Positions 1 through 5,191 of a stretch of DNA of 5,258 nucleotides are shown piece after piece. Source of the stretch: Deltaproteobacteria bacterium. GTDB taxonomy: Bacteria > Bdellovibrionota_C > UBA2361 > OMII01. The position numbers were made by a program, and so were the translations under genes. The stretch's first letter is position 1, and each line of letters starts with the position of its first letter. The notes under the pieces are model-generated. The model was not told the origin of the DNA. It worked only from the letters and a program-made list of their open reading frames with translations, and searched no databases. The DNA is taken from NCBI GenBank assembly GCA_023262305.1, contig JALRCK010000192.1:1-5258 (forward strand). The letters run 5' to 3'.

Positions 1-70
1 CGCTCTTCGATGGGCTCGCCTCTGCTAAGGAACAGCCGCCCCTCCCCTCAGCTTCAACCGCCCTCACTTA

Positions 71-99
71 TTGATATTTTTTGCCTACCACGATACAAC
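71..99 (+). promoter_or_regulatory. Sigma70-type promoter for tRNA-Cys
   Basis: A TTGATA hexamer at 71-76 matches the -35 consensus at five of six positions. A 17-base spacer that starts with a T-run leads to TACAAC at 94-99, which matches the -10 consensus at four of six. Transcription would start near 105-108, leaving a leader of about 15 bases before the mature tRNA 5' end at 122. Element quality, spacing and position all point to this driving the tRNA gene. The start point is inferred. Confidence 0.65.
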
Positions 100-121
100 C
101 ATTCCTCCAGATCTCTTTTCT

Positions 122-195
122 GGCCCGATCGCCAAGTTGGCTAAGGCAACGGTTTGCAAAACCGTCATTCGCCGGTTCGAATCCGGCTCGGGCCT
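122..195 (+). tRNA. tRNA-Cys (anticodon GCA)
   Basis: The full cloverleaf can be drawn by eye. The acceptor stem is GGCCCGA (122-128) paired with TCGGGCC (188-194). The D stem is GCC/GGC (131-133 with 145-147). The anticodon stem ACGGT/ACCGT (149-153 with 161-165) encloses the loop TTGCAAA, whose bases 156-158 read GCA, the cysteine anticodon. The T stem GCCGG/CCGGC (171-175 with 183-187) encloses TTCGAAT. The discriminator base at 195 is T (U73), the known identity element for cysteinyl-tRNA synthetase, and the A13-A22 apposition familiar from bacterial tRNA-Cys is also present. The next bases are CAC, so the CCA end is not encoded and must be added by a nucleotidyltransferase. No other tRNA accompanies it here. 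Confidence 0.97.
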
Positions 196-223
196 CACTT
201 TAATCTCCAAAGTGGTCTCTCGT

Positions 224-300
224 GCTCGCGTTGTCTGGCACATGTCTCCCGGCTCGTTGTCCGGTCCTCTGGCTTGCTGTCTTCTGGCATACTATCTGGC
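224..300. repeat. Imperfect direct repeat and recurring TCTGGC hexamers
   Basis: GCTCGCGTTGTCTGG (224-238) recurs as GCTCGTTGTCCGG (252-264), differing by a two-base deletion and one substitution. The hexamer TCTGGC occurs at 234, 268, 283 and 295. The tract lies in the non-coding interval between tRNA-Cys and the pilin gene (196-403), which otherwise holds only the candidate terminator. No reading frame in this interval looks like a protein. The repeats may be chance or the remnant of slippage. Confidence 0.3.
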
Positions 301-322
301 GCTCGGCACTCTTGCGAAGGGA

Positions 323-363
323 GCTGGTTATCCGATTGAGAGTTGCACCAGCCCATCATTTTT
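323..363 (+). terminator. Probable terminator of the tRNA-Cys transcript
   Basis: GCTGGT (323-328) pairs with ACCAGC (347-352) across an 18-base loop. Three bases or so after the stem, the plus strand runs into ATCATTTTT, with five T at 359-363. The T-run lies on the plus-strand side only, so the signal would stop plus-strand transcription coming from the tRNA before it enters the convergent pilin gene. The six-pair stem and large loop make it a modest candidate. A short dyad, CACTTT/AAAGTG (196-201 with 209-214), sits directly after the tRNA but has no T-run, so I do not take it as the terminator. Confidence 0.4.
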
Positions 364-403
364 AACCGCGTTTTTCCGATCAGGTAACGAGCGCCGAACA
401 AGG

Positions 404-646
404 CTACGGGACTGGCAGGTCTTTGCATGTGCGTTCACGAGCTTCTTGACCACCAAGAATCTGAGCGGCTCGCACTAGCATTCCTGGATTACAAGGGTCT
501 GCCGAACCGGCGATAGAGTTCCCTATCGTTCGTATTGCACAGATACCAACGGTTGCAACGATCCCCACCATCAAGGTGTACTCAACAACTGTGGCCCCCC
601 ATTGCGCCGGGAATAGTTCCCGGCGCGCATAGTAAAGAGAGTTCAT
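404..646 (-). CDS. Flp/Fap-type (class IVb) small pilin
   Basis: This 80-residue protein carries a class IVb prepilin signature. A short leader with basic residues (MNSLYYARRELFPAQWG) ends in Gly17. The mature N-terminus is ATVVEYTLMV, with the conserved Glu-Tyr pair at mature positions 5-6 (Glu22-Tyr23). A hydrophobic helix runs to about residue 38. In this family a prepilin peptidase cleaves after the Gly, and the helix packs into a thin Tad/Flp pilus used for adhesion. The frame stays open to 769, but ATG 646 is preferred because GGGGGAAG lies just upstream and it gives a leader of normal size. The mature part (63 residues) is longer than typical Flp pilins and holds Cys52 and Cys74 in a polar tail after the helix. 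No tad/cpa assembly genes are in the window. It follows xseB on the same strand after 206 bases. The family is well supported; incorporation into a pilus is inferred, and a role as a minor pilin or pseudopilin is possible. Confidence 0.75.
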   Translation of the reverse strand: MNSLYYARRELFPAQWGATVVEYTLMVGIVATVGICAIRTIGNSIAGSADPCNPGMLVRAAQILGGQEARERTCKDLPVP

Positions 647-743
647 ATACTTCCCCCAAAGCTTCCTAAACTCTTGCCCCCTTTTCCGGTCAGGTCCGAG
701 TTTTGCATCAGTTTCAAAATAAAAAAGCGATAAGCAGCTGAAT

Positions 744-769
744 ACCTGCATGCAGGTGCCCATAGGCAC
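744..769. promoter_or_regulatory. Two abutting dyad symmetries upstream of the pilin gene
   Basis: ACCTGCATGCAGGT at 744-757 is a perfect 14-base palindrome. It overlaps by two bases a second dyad, GTGCC-CATA-GGCAC, at 756-769. Both lie in the 206-base gap between xseB and the pilin start, about 100 bases upstream of the pilin ATG. A minus-strand T-rich stretch (721-726 read as TTTTTT) follows on the pilin side after a gap of about 17 bases. The pair could be a repressor-type operator for the pilin or part of an RNA structure ending the xseAB transcript. The distance to the T-run is long for an intrinsic terminator. I could not identify a convincing -35/-10 pair for the pilin. Confidence 0.35.
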
Positions 770-845
770 GTGGGAGGTTCATACGTGAGACAACCAGACA
801 GCGTTACTAAACTGGAAACTGTGCTTGAAAACGCTCGGTGGGAAT

Positions 846-859
846 GGGGTGGCTACCCC
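846..859 (-). other. Short hairpin over the xseB stop codon
   Basis: GGGGT (846-850) and ACCCC (855-859) form a five-pair stem with a four-base loop, and the xseB stop codon (853-855) lies at its edge. No T-run follows on the minus strand, so it does not qualify as an intrinsic terminator. It could protect the 3' end of the message or be incidental. Confidence 0.25.
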
Positions 860-1110
860 TGATTCAAAACACGCAACTTCTCCTCAGCCCCGGAAAGGAG
901 CTTACGGAGGTGCTTGATCAGAGAGGTGCCGTGTTCATATGACCCGATGGCCCGATCGAGCGGAAGGCTCCCACTCTCAACAGAGGTAACCACCTCCTCG
1001 AGGAGTCGCAATGCCTGCTCAAAGCTGAGCGCGCTCACCTGCTCCTCTGAAACCTCTCCGCTCAAGAGCGCCTCAAGCGTGACGACGATCTCCTTGCTTG
1101 CCTTTGCCAT
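853..1110 (-). CDS. xseB: Exodeoxyribonuclease VII small subunit
   Basis: The 85-residue protein matches XseB in length and pattern. The core SFEQALRLLEEVV (residues 29-41) is followed by ESGSLPLDRAIGSYEHG (45-61), then LIKHLRKLLSGAEEKLRVL (64-82), which is the usual pair of helices with the conserved Leu-x-Leu-x-x-Ala-x-x-x-Tyr-x-x-Gly motif. Several copies of this small subunit bind the long C-terminal helices of XseA to make cytoplasmic exonuclease VII, which degrades single-stranded DNA from both ends to oligonucleotides. The first 25 or so residues, before the conserved core, are a little longer than in many homologues. AAGGAGAG lies a few bases upstream of the ATG, inside the end of xseA. 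Only two bases separate the two genes, so translation is probably coupled and the subunits co-expressed. Confidence 0.95.
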   Translation of the reverse strand: MAKASKEIVVTLEALLSGEVSEEQVSALSFEQALRLLEEVVTSVESGSLPLDRAIGSYEHGTSLIKHLRKLLSGAEEKLRVLNQG

Positions 1111-1112
1111 AC

Positions 1113-2519
1113 CTATCTCTCCTTGGATCTTTGCGTGACAGTTCCTAACACTACTCCATCTGAAACCGAGATCTCCATGGTGTCTCCGCTGGAAACATCT
1201 ACCACGGAGCGAACATTTTTTCCGCTAACGCGCACGATGCTATATCCTCGATCCAAGACCCTCTGCGGATTAATTGAGTCGAGGCGCTGTCCCAAGCTTA
1301 CAACTTTCGAGCGAGCATCCTCAACTCCGCGCTGCACACCAACGAGGAGCCGACCTCCAAGCGAATCAACGATACCGCGGTGATGAGCTATCCTCTCGCT
1401 CGGTATCGCCCTACGCAGTCGTTCATGAAGATGGGTCACCGTCGCTCGGTGCCGATCGGTTGAGGCCATCCCAACCCGATAGAGCCGCCCATGGAAGAGA
1501 TCTATCCTGCCACGCAACAACTCAAGGACCTTGTCGGGTTTGATGCTTGTCAGGCGTGCCTCAGCCGCTTTTATTCGGAGCTTAGCCTCCGCCACCACCA
1601 TGCCGGCTCTGGCGTCGAGTCGCATTGAGAGCTCGTCTACCCTCTGCACCAAGGGCTGCAACCAACGATCGAAGTCTTTCAATCGGCGCTCAAGTTCTCC
1701 TACTCGCTGCAAGAGGTCACTCACCTTTGGAACTACCATCTCAGCTGCTGCCGTTGGCGTCGGCGCCCGCACATCGGCGGCGAAGTCACACAACGTGGTG
1801 TCGGTTTCGTGTCCAACACCGGATACCACGGGTACAGATGCAGCGAAGACCGCCTTGACGACCTCCTCCTCGTTGAAGGCCCACAGGTCCTCGAGCGAAC
1901 CTCCTCCCCGCGCAACGATAATCACATCAACCAGCTTCGATTCGTCGAGTTTTCGTATCGCCGAAGCGATCTCCTTGGCTGCTCCATCTCCTTGCACCCT
2001 GGTTTCAGAGAGATAGACGACCATCGATGGAAATCGCTCACGAAGCTTGACCATCATGTCGTGAAGCACTGCCCCAGTTTTTGATGTGACGAGACCTACC
2101 GCTCTAGGCAAAAACGGCAGCGGTCGTTTTCGCTCAACCGAGAAGAACCCCTCCCGCTGCAATCGATCTTTAAGCTCCAGGAATTTCCTCTGAAGTTCGC
2201 CCTCTCCATCTTCAAGGAGCCGTGACACCACGATCTGAAAGCGCCCCGACTGAGCATACACATTTGGGCGCCCATGCACCCGCACCGCCACGCCTTGAGC
2301 CGGCTTGAACGAGAGCGTCCTAACCATCCCAGCCCACATCACACACGAGAGCTGAGCCCCCTGATCTTTCACTGAAAAATAGAGGTGCCCGCTTGCAGCT
2401 ACCGTCAGCTGCGAGATCTCACCATGAAAAAGAAGCTGCGGAAAAACTGCTTCAAAGGTATCGTTGATCTGGCGGGTCGCCTCCGTTACGGTAAGGTATG
2501 GGTCGCCAGATTTAGCCAC
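1113..2519 (-). CDS. xseA: Exodeoxyribonuclease VII large subunit
   Basis: This is the full-length (468 residue) catalytic subunit of exonuclease VII, acting with XseB on single-stranded DNA in mismatch repair and recombination. Numbering from the GTG at 2519, an N-terminal OB-fold (about 8-105) carries GEIS and SGHLYFSVKD (43-52). The catalytic domain follows with VGLVTSKTGAVLHD (141-154), ARGGGSLEDLWAFNEE (203-218) and VGHETDTTLCDFAADVRAPTP (235-255). Asp154, Arg204, His237 and Asp240 match the residues I recall as essential in E. coli (155, 205, 238, 241). A long charged helical region (about 265-410) should form the XseB-binding coiled coil, and the family's C-terminal RGYSIV motif is at 424-429. 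Two GTG starts are possible. GAGGA directly abuts the one at 2525 but sits about seven bases from the one at 2519, so 2519 is chosen. No truncation or frameshift is seen. Confidence 0.96.
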   Translation of the reverse strand: MAKSGDPYLTVTEATRQINDTFEAVFPQLLFHGEISQLTVAASGHLYFSVKDQGAQLSCVMWAGMVRTLSFKPAQGVAVRVHGRPNVYAQSGRFQIVVSRLLEDGEGELQRKFLELKDRLQREGFFSVERKRPLPFLPRAVGLVTSKTGAVLHDMMVKLRERFPSMVVYLSETRVQGDGAAKEIASAIRKLDESKLVDVIIVARGGGSLEDLWAFNEEEVVKAVFAASVPVVSGVGHETDTTLCDFAADVRAPTPTAAAEMVVPKVSDLLQRVGELERRLKDFDRWLQPLVQRVDELSMRLDARAGMVVAEAKLRIKAAEARLTSIKPDKVLELLRGRIDLFHGRLYRVGMASTDRHRATVTHLHERLRRAIPSERIAHHRGIVDSLGGRLLVGVQRGVEDARSKVVSLGQRLDSINPQRVLDRGYSIVRVSGKNVRSVVDVSSGDTMEISVSDGVVLGTVTQRSKER

Positions 2520-2550
2520 GGGCACTCCTCGTTCAGAACATTCACATCGG

Positions 2551-3405
2551 ATGCGTGTGAGGGTACTACCTAATAGAATAAATTCAAGACGTTCTTCCGA
2601 GCGGGTCCGAAAGGGTCCTCACGCACGCTCTCACCTTGTGTGGCAGATCTTGATCGCCTCACTTGCCCTTGATCCTCTCCTTCCCCTCTTCGCAACTCCT
2701 CTCCTCCCCGTCGATACGGCCGTCTTGCTGGCGATCCTCTGTGCGCTTGCATCGCTCCCCTTTCTGGCGCAACGCACCGTGCACAAGGTGCTCTCAAGCT
2801 TAAGGGTCCTTCACTCGAAGAGCCTGACCGTCGGCTCGCAAGGGCTCCCTATAACGCTCGCCCTCGGCGTCGGAGCAGTGCTGATCCTGAAGGTGTTGAT
2901 GTTCTCCCAACTGCCTCGGGGAGTCCTGCTCCTCATCATCGCCGTGGTGGCATGGAGCAGCCGAAAATTCCTCTCCCAGGTAGGAAAGCAGACGCGTGAG
3001 GACAACGCGCTCTTTGCCTCAAATCCCTGGGCGAAGGTCCAGCGCTGGGAGCAGCAGGTGATCGTGTTCGCGATACTCCCGCTGGCACTCGCCCGAATGA
3101 TCAGTCTCGTCGGCGCATGTGCTGATTTTCCTGCTGACGACCAGAACCAGCAGATTATCTTTATCCTAGTGAGCGCCATCTTTTTGGGGATGCTTCAGCC
3201 AGATCGATCTTTCTTTATTGGCACCTGCAAGACGTGCCAACGCCCAGTACCGATCGTATTTCAGGATATCGGGAGTTGCCTCAGTTGTGACATGAACCTG
3301 CGATTTTCGTACCATTCGTGGGTTCACAAAATTCCGCCGCCGGAGCGCGAAGCAGCCGCGCCTGCGACAAAGAACTCACCCCCTGAGAGATCTAAGAAGC
3401 CCTAA
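2551..3405 (+). CDS. Six-helix membrane protein with C-terminal zinc ribbon-like motif
   Basis: I do not recognise this family. Numbered from ATG 2551 (284 residues), a strongly basic N-terminus (RINSRRSSERVRK, 9-21) precedes hydrophobic segments at about 31-51, 54-74, 99-119, 122-139, 169-188 and 201-217, a likely six-helix inner-membrane protein. After the last helix come Cys226-x2-Cys229 and Cys243-x2-Cys246, spaced by 13 residues, a treble-clef or zinc-ribbon style tetracysteine site. The tail (about 260-284) is rich in Pro, Ala and Lys. The basic N-terminus and the even helix count place both ends and the metal site in the cytoplasm (inference). The start is uncertain. No Shine-Dalgarno site precedes 2551, the frame is open back to 2464 inside xseA, and GTG 2638 would still keep all six helices. 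TTCACA (2541-2546), a near-consensus -35, would favour a downstream start if it is used. The gene diverges from xseA with only about 31 bases between the two starts. Confidence 0.75.
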   Translation: MRVRVLPNRINSRRSSERVRKGPHARSHLVWQILIASLALDPLLPLFATPLLPVDTAVLLAILCALASLPFLAQRTVHKVLSSLRVLHSKSLTVGSQGLPITLALGVGAVLILKVLMFSQLPRGVLLLIIAVVAWSSRKFLSQVGKQTREDNALFASNPWAKVQRWEQQVIVFAILPLALARMISLVGACADFPADDQNQQIIFILVSAIFLGMLQPDRSFFIGTCKTCQRPVPIVFQDIGSCLSCDMNLRFSYHSWVHKIPPPEREAAAPATKNSPPERSKKP

Positions 3406-3408
3406 AAA

Positions 3409-3465
3409 GGTGCTTCCTCGACCTAATGGGTGGGAAGTTTTTCTCCCTATGGAGCACCCAATTTT
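3409..3465 (+). terminator. Weak terminator after the membrane protein gene
   Basis: Starting four bases after the stop codon, GGTGCTTCC (3409-3417) can pair with GGAGCACC (3451-3458) with one bulged T. Alternatively TGGGTG (3427-3432) pairs with CACCCA (3455-3460). Inside, GGGA (3432-3435) and TCCC (3444-3447) can form a further short stem. ATTTT follows at 3461-3465. The signal is of ordinary position but moderate quality, because the loops are large and the T-run short. Confidence 0.4.
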
Positions 3466-3531
3466 ACCGCCCCGGGGGACACTTCGCTTTTTTCAGTTTG
3501 CAAGGGTCAGGAGGTCTTGTGGTAAAGGCTC

Positions 3532-3561
3532 TTGTCCAGCTCGCCTAGCTGGGCATAGTAT
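3532..3561 (+). promoter_or_regulatory. Candidate promoter of the lipoprotein gene with inverted repeat in spacer
   Basis: TTGTCC (3532-3537) and TAGTAT (3556-3561) are separated by 18 bases and lie about 30 bases upstream of the ribosome binding site AAGGGGG (3581-3587). Each hexamer matches the sigma70 consensus only in part, but the TTG and the TA..AT ends are present. The spacer contains the inverted repeat CAGCT-CGCCT-AGCTG (3537-3551), placed where a repressor or MerR-type activator could bind. The rest of the 187-base gap (3406-3592) shows no coding signal. Confidence 0.35.
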
Positions 3562-3592
3562 CCGATAAATCTTCTTTTTTAAGGGGGCACGT

Positions 3593-3868
3593 ATGAAAAA
3601 AATGTTGGCTTTTTGTGTGGGTGTAGTTCTCCTTTCGGGATGCTCCGGAATGCGTGAAACGAACAATCAATTCTCAACCCATGCTGAGTGTTTCCGAATT
3701 CTTGGCTACCCCATCCCAGAGGACGACCAAGCTGCCGCTCGCGCACTTGTTCCGAAGGGTGCCACGATCACCGACGTCCAGTCCTCCCCAGCGGATTGGA
3801 AATCCTTTGTGGGTTTCATCGGGAATCTCTTTTGGTTCCACCAGACCACCGTGTCTGGAACCAAGTAA
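3593..3868 (+). CDS. Small outer-membrane-type lipoprotein of unknown function
   Basis: The 91-residue product starts with a clear lipoprotein signal: MKK, a hydrophobic stretch (4-14) and the lipobox Leu14-Ser15-Gly16-Cys17. Signal peptidase II would leave a lipidated Cys17 and a mature chain of 75 residues. Ser at +2 argues for transfer to the outer membrane under the E. coli Lol rule. The mature part has one further Cys (33), a YPIPEDDQAAARALVPKGA segment (39-57), Asp68-Trp69, and a hydrophobic Gly/aromatic stretch FVGFIGNLFWF (72-82) before the ending TTVSGTK. I do not recognise the family. The ordered C-terminus suggests a small beta-type domain rather than a disordered tail. ATG 3593 is fixed by AAGGGGG five bases upstream. 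A terminator 30 bases after the stop makes this a monocistronic unit. Confidence 0.85.
   Translation: MKKMLAFCVGVVLLSGCSGMRETNNQFSTHAECFRILGYPIPEDDQAAARALVPKGATITDVQSSPADWKSFVGFIGNLFWFHQTTVSGTK
3832..3864 (+). other. Hairpin over the 3' end of the lipoprotein gene
   Basis: TTGGTTCC (3832-3839) pairs with GGAACCAA (3857-3864), and AGAC (3843-3846) with GTCT (3853-3856), leaving a three-base bulge and a six-base loop. The stem covers the last 11 codons and ends one base before the TAA. No T-run follows, so it is not an intrinsic terminator on its own. It could stabilise the mRNA 3' end. Confidence 0.4.
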
Positions 3869-3897
3869 CCCGCGCCTGATTTCATAAGGCTGGTAGG

Positions 3898-3938
3898 AAG
3901 CCGTCGCGCCTTTTCGACGCGGCGGCTTTCTGCATTTT
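3898..3938 (+). terminator. Strong intrinsic terminator after the lipoprotein gene
   Basis: AAGCCGTCGCG (3898-3908) pairs with CGCGGCGGCTT (3918-3928): eleven pairs with a single T-G wobble and a nine-base loop. The downstream side is T-rich (TTC TGC ATTTTC to about 3940). It begins 30 bases after the lipoprotein stop codon and separates that gene from the amine oxidase. Confidence 0.8.
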
Positions 3939-4021
3939 CTCCTTGTAAAATACGATAGCTCCGTTGCGGAGAAAAAAGCTACAGTGGTGGCATACATCTC
4001 CCCACGTGATACAACGGGTCA

Positions 4022-5191
4022 ATGACGAGCAGCTCACACTACGACGTAATCGTGATTGGTCTTGGGGCCATGGGCTCAGCTTCACTGCACCAGCTCGCCA
4101 GGGTCGGCAAGCGAGTCCTCGGGATTGATCAATTTCATCCACCCCACATTCACGGATCGTCACACGGGGAAACGAGGATTACCCGCCTCGCCATCGGCGA
4201 GGGCACCGCATACACCCCCTTCGCGATCCGCTCTCACGAACTGTGGCGAGAATTCGAGCGCGAGACAAACGAGCGGATGCTCTTTCCCGTTGGGGGGCTG
4301 ATCATCGGAGATAGACACTCCCTCGGTCGTTTTCACAACAAGAGTGATTTTCTCGGCACAACCATAGCGGCAGCGAACCACTACGGCAATACACATGAGA
4401 TACTCTCAAGCTCCGACCTACGCGCACGGTTTCCTCAATTCGCTGCCGGGGACGAGGCATCCGCGTACTTCGAACCTGATGCCGGGTACCTTAAACCTGA
4501 AGTATGCGTCAAAGTTCAGATCGAGTTAGCAAAAAAACATGGGGCGACCCTGCGGTGCGGGGAACGCGTGAAAGAGCTTCGAGAGACAGCTCATGGTGGG
4601 ATCGAGCTATCGACTGATGTAACCCGTTACTCCGCGGAACAGCTCGTTGTGACTGCGGGACCTTGGCTCCAGAGTATCTTTCCGAGCACGTTCCCCTCGC
4701 TGCGAGTCACTCGTCAGACCCTCTATTGGTTCCCAATCAAAGAGCAGCATGAGCTTTTTGCTCCTGGTCGGTGTCCGGTGTTTATCTGGTCATTTGGTGA
4801 CACGGAGGGTGGTATCTACGGTTTCCCTGCTATTGATGGGAGGGAGGGCGGGATCAAGGTGGCATCGGAGTCTTACGGCGACCTGGTGGATCCGGATAAC
4901 GTCCCGCGAGACGTGTCACCTTCTGAAACGCGCGACTTTTATGAAACACACCTCTCGGGTCGCATGCCCTTACTGGAAGCATCGAGTCTCCGCTCCACAA
5001 CATGCCTCTATACCGTAACCCCGACATCGGATTTCCTTATTGGAAGACTCCCGCAGATGCCGCAGTGCATCGTTGTCTCAGCCTGCTCTGGTCACGGCTT
5101 TAAACACTCCGCGGCCGTGGGGGAGACCGTCGCGGAGCTGGTCACAAGGGACTCATCCCAACTCTCGATTGCCCCATTCCTGCCTCTGTAG
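4022..5191 (+). CDS. FAD-dependent amine oxidase, sarcosine / N-methyltryptophan oxidase family
   Basis: The complete 389-residue flavoprotein is close in length to monomeric sarcosine oxidase (390) and SolA (about 372). It has the dinucleotide-binding motif GLGAMG (13-18), Asp36 at the end of the second strand, the family block HGSSHGETRITR (44-55), and CLYTVTPTSDFLIGRLP (328-344) followed by SGHGFKHS (356-363). Cys328 matches the cysteine that binds FAD covalently in this family, and Lys279 the lysine that activates oxygen. Such enzymes oxidise N-methyl or secondary amino acids, releasing an imine or formaldehyde and hydrogen peroxide in the cytoplasm. Compared with Bacillus sarcosine oxidase (from memory), Arg52, Arg55 and Lys361 fit the substrate-carboxylate and flavin positions, but active-site His269 appears as Glu283. 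The substrate may therefore differ, and no gene symbol is given. ATG 4022 lacks a good Shine-Dalgarno site (only CGGG nearby). No catabolic partner gene is adjacent. Confidence 0.88.
   Translation: MTSSSHYDVIVIGLGAMGSASLHQLARVGKRVLGIDQFHPPHIHGSSHGETRITRLAIGEGTAYTPFAIRSHELWREFERETNERMLFPVGGLIIGDRHSLGRFHNKSDFLGTTIAAANHYGNTHEILSSSDLRARFPQFAAGDEASAYFEPDAGYLKPEVCVKVQIELAKKHGATLRCGERVKELRETAHGGIELSTDVTRYSAEQLVVTAGPWLQSIFPSTFPSLRVTRQTLYWFPIKEQHELFAPGRCPVFIWSFGDTEGGIYGFPAIDGREGGIKVASESYGDLVDPDNVPRDVSPSETRDFYETHLSGRMPLLEASSLRSTTCLYTVTPTSDFLIGRLPQMPQCIVVSACSGHGFKHSAAVGETVAELVTRDSSQLSIAPFLPL

Noticed and set aside
195..428. Minus-strand open frame of 77 codons after the pilin
   Set aside because: It overlaps the pilin end in another frame and the tRNA 3' end, and its composition is typical of non-coding sequence.
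71..478. Plus-strand open frame of 135 codons through the tRNA region
   Set aside because: It runs across the tRNA-Cys gene and into the opposite strand of the pilin gene, has no ribosome binding site, and its product shows no family-like pattern.
744..765. Possible sigma54 promoter for the pilin (GG-N10-GC on the minus strand within the dyads)
   Set aside because: Only the GG and GC anchor bases and a TGCA fit; the rest of the -24 element does not match, and the palindrome explains the pattern.
647..769. N-terminal extension of the pilin frame to 769
   Set aside because: It would add 41 residues before the leader, much longer than Flp-type leaders, and includes the palindromic region. ATG 646 has its own ribosome binding site.
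1531..2084. Long plus-strand open frames inside xseA (for example 1531-2016)
   Set aside because: They are antisense shadows of a gene whose own frame carries all family motifs. High GC readily leaves such frames open.
3943..3956. TAAAAT / TACGAT as a -10 element for the amine oxidase
   Set aside because: No acceptable -35 lies 16-18 bases upstream because the preceding bases belong to the terminator stem.
3957..3975. CTCCG-TTG-CGGAG hairpin followed by AAAAAA before the amine oxidase
   Set aside because: The run is A rather than T on the plus strand and precedes the stem on the minus strand, so it is not a terminator in either direction. The three-base loop and short stem give no other clear role.
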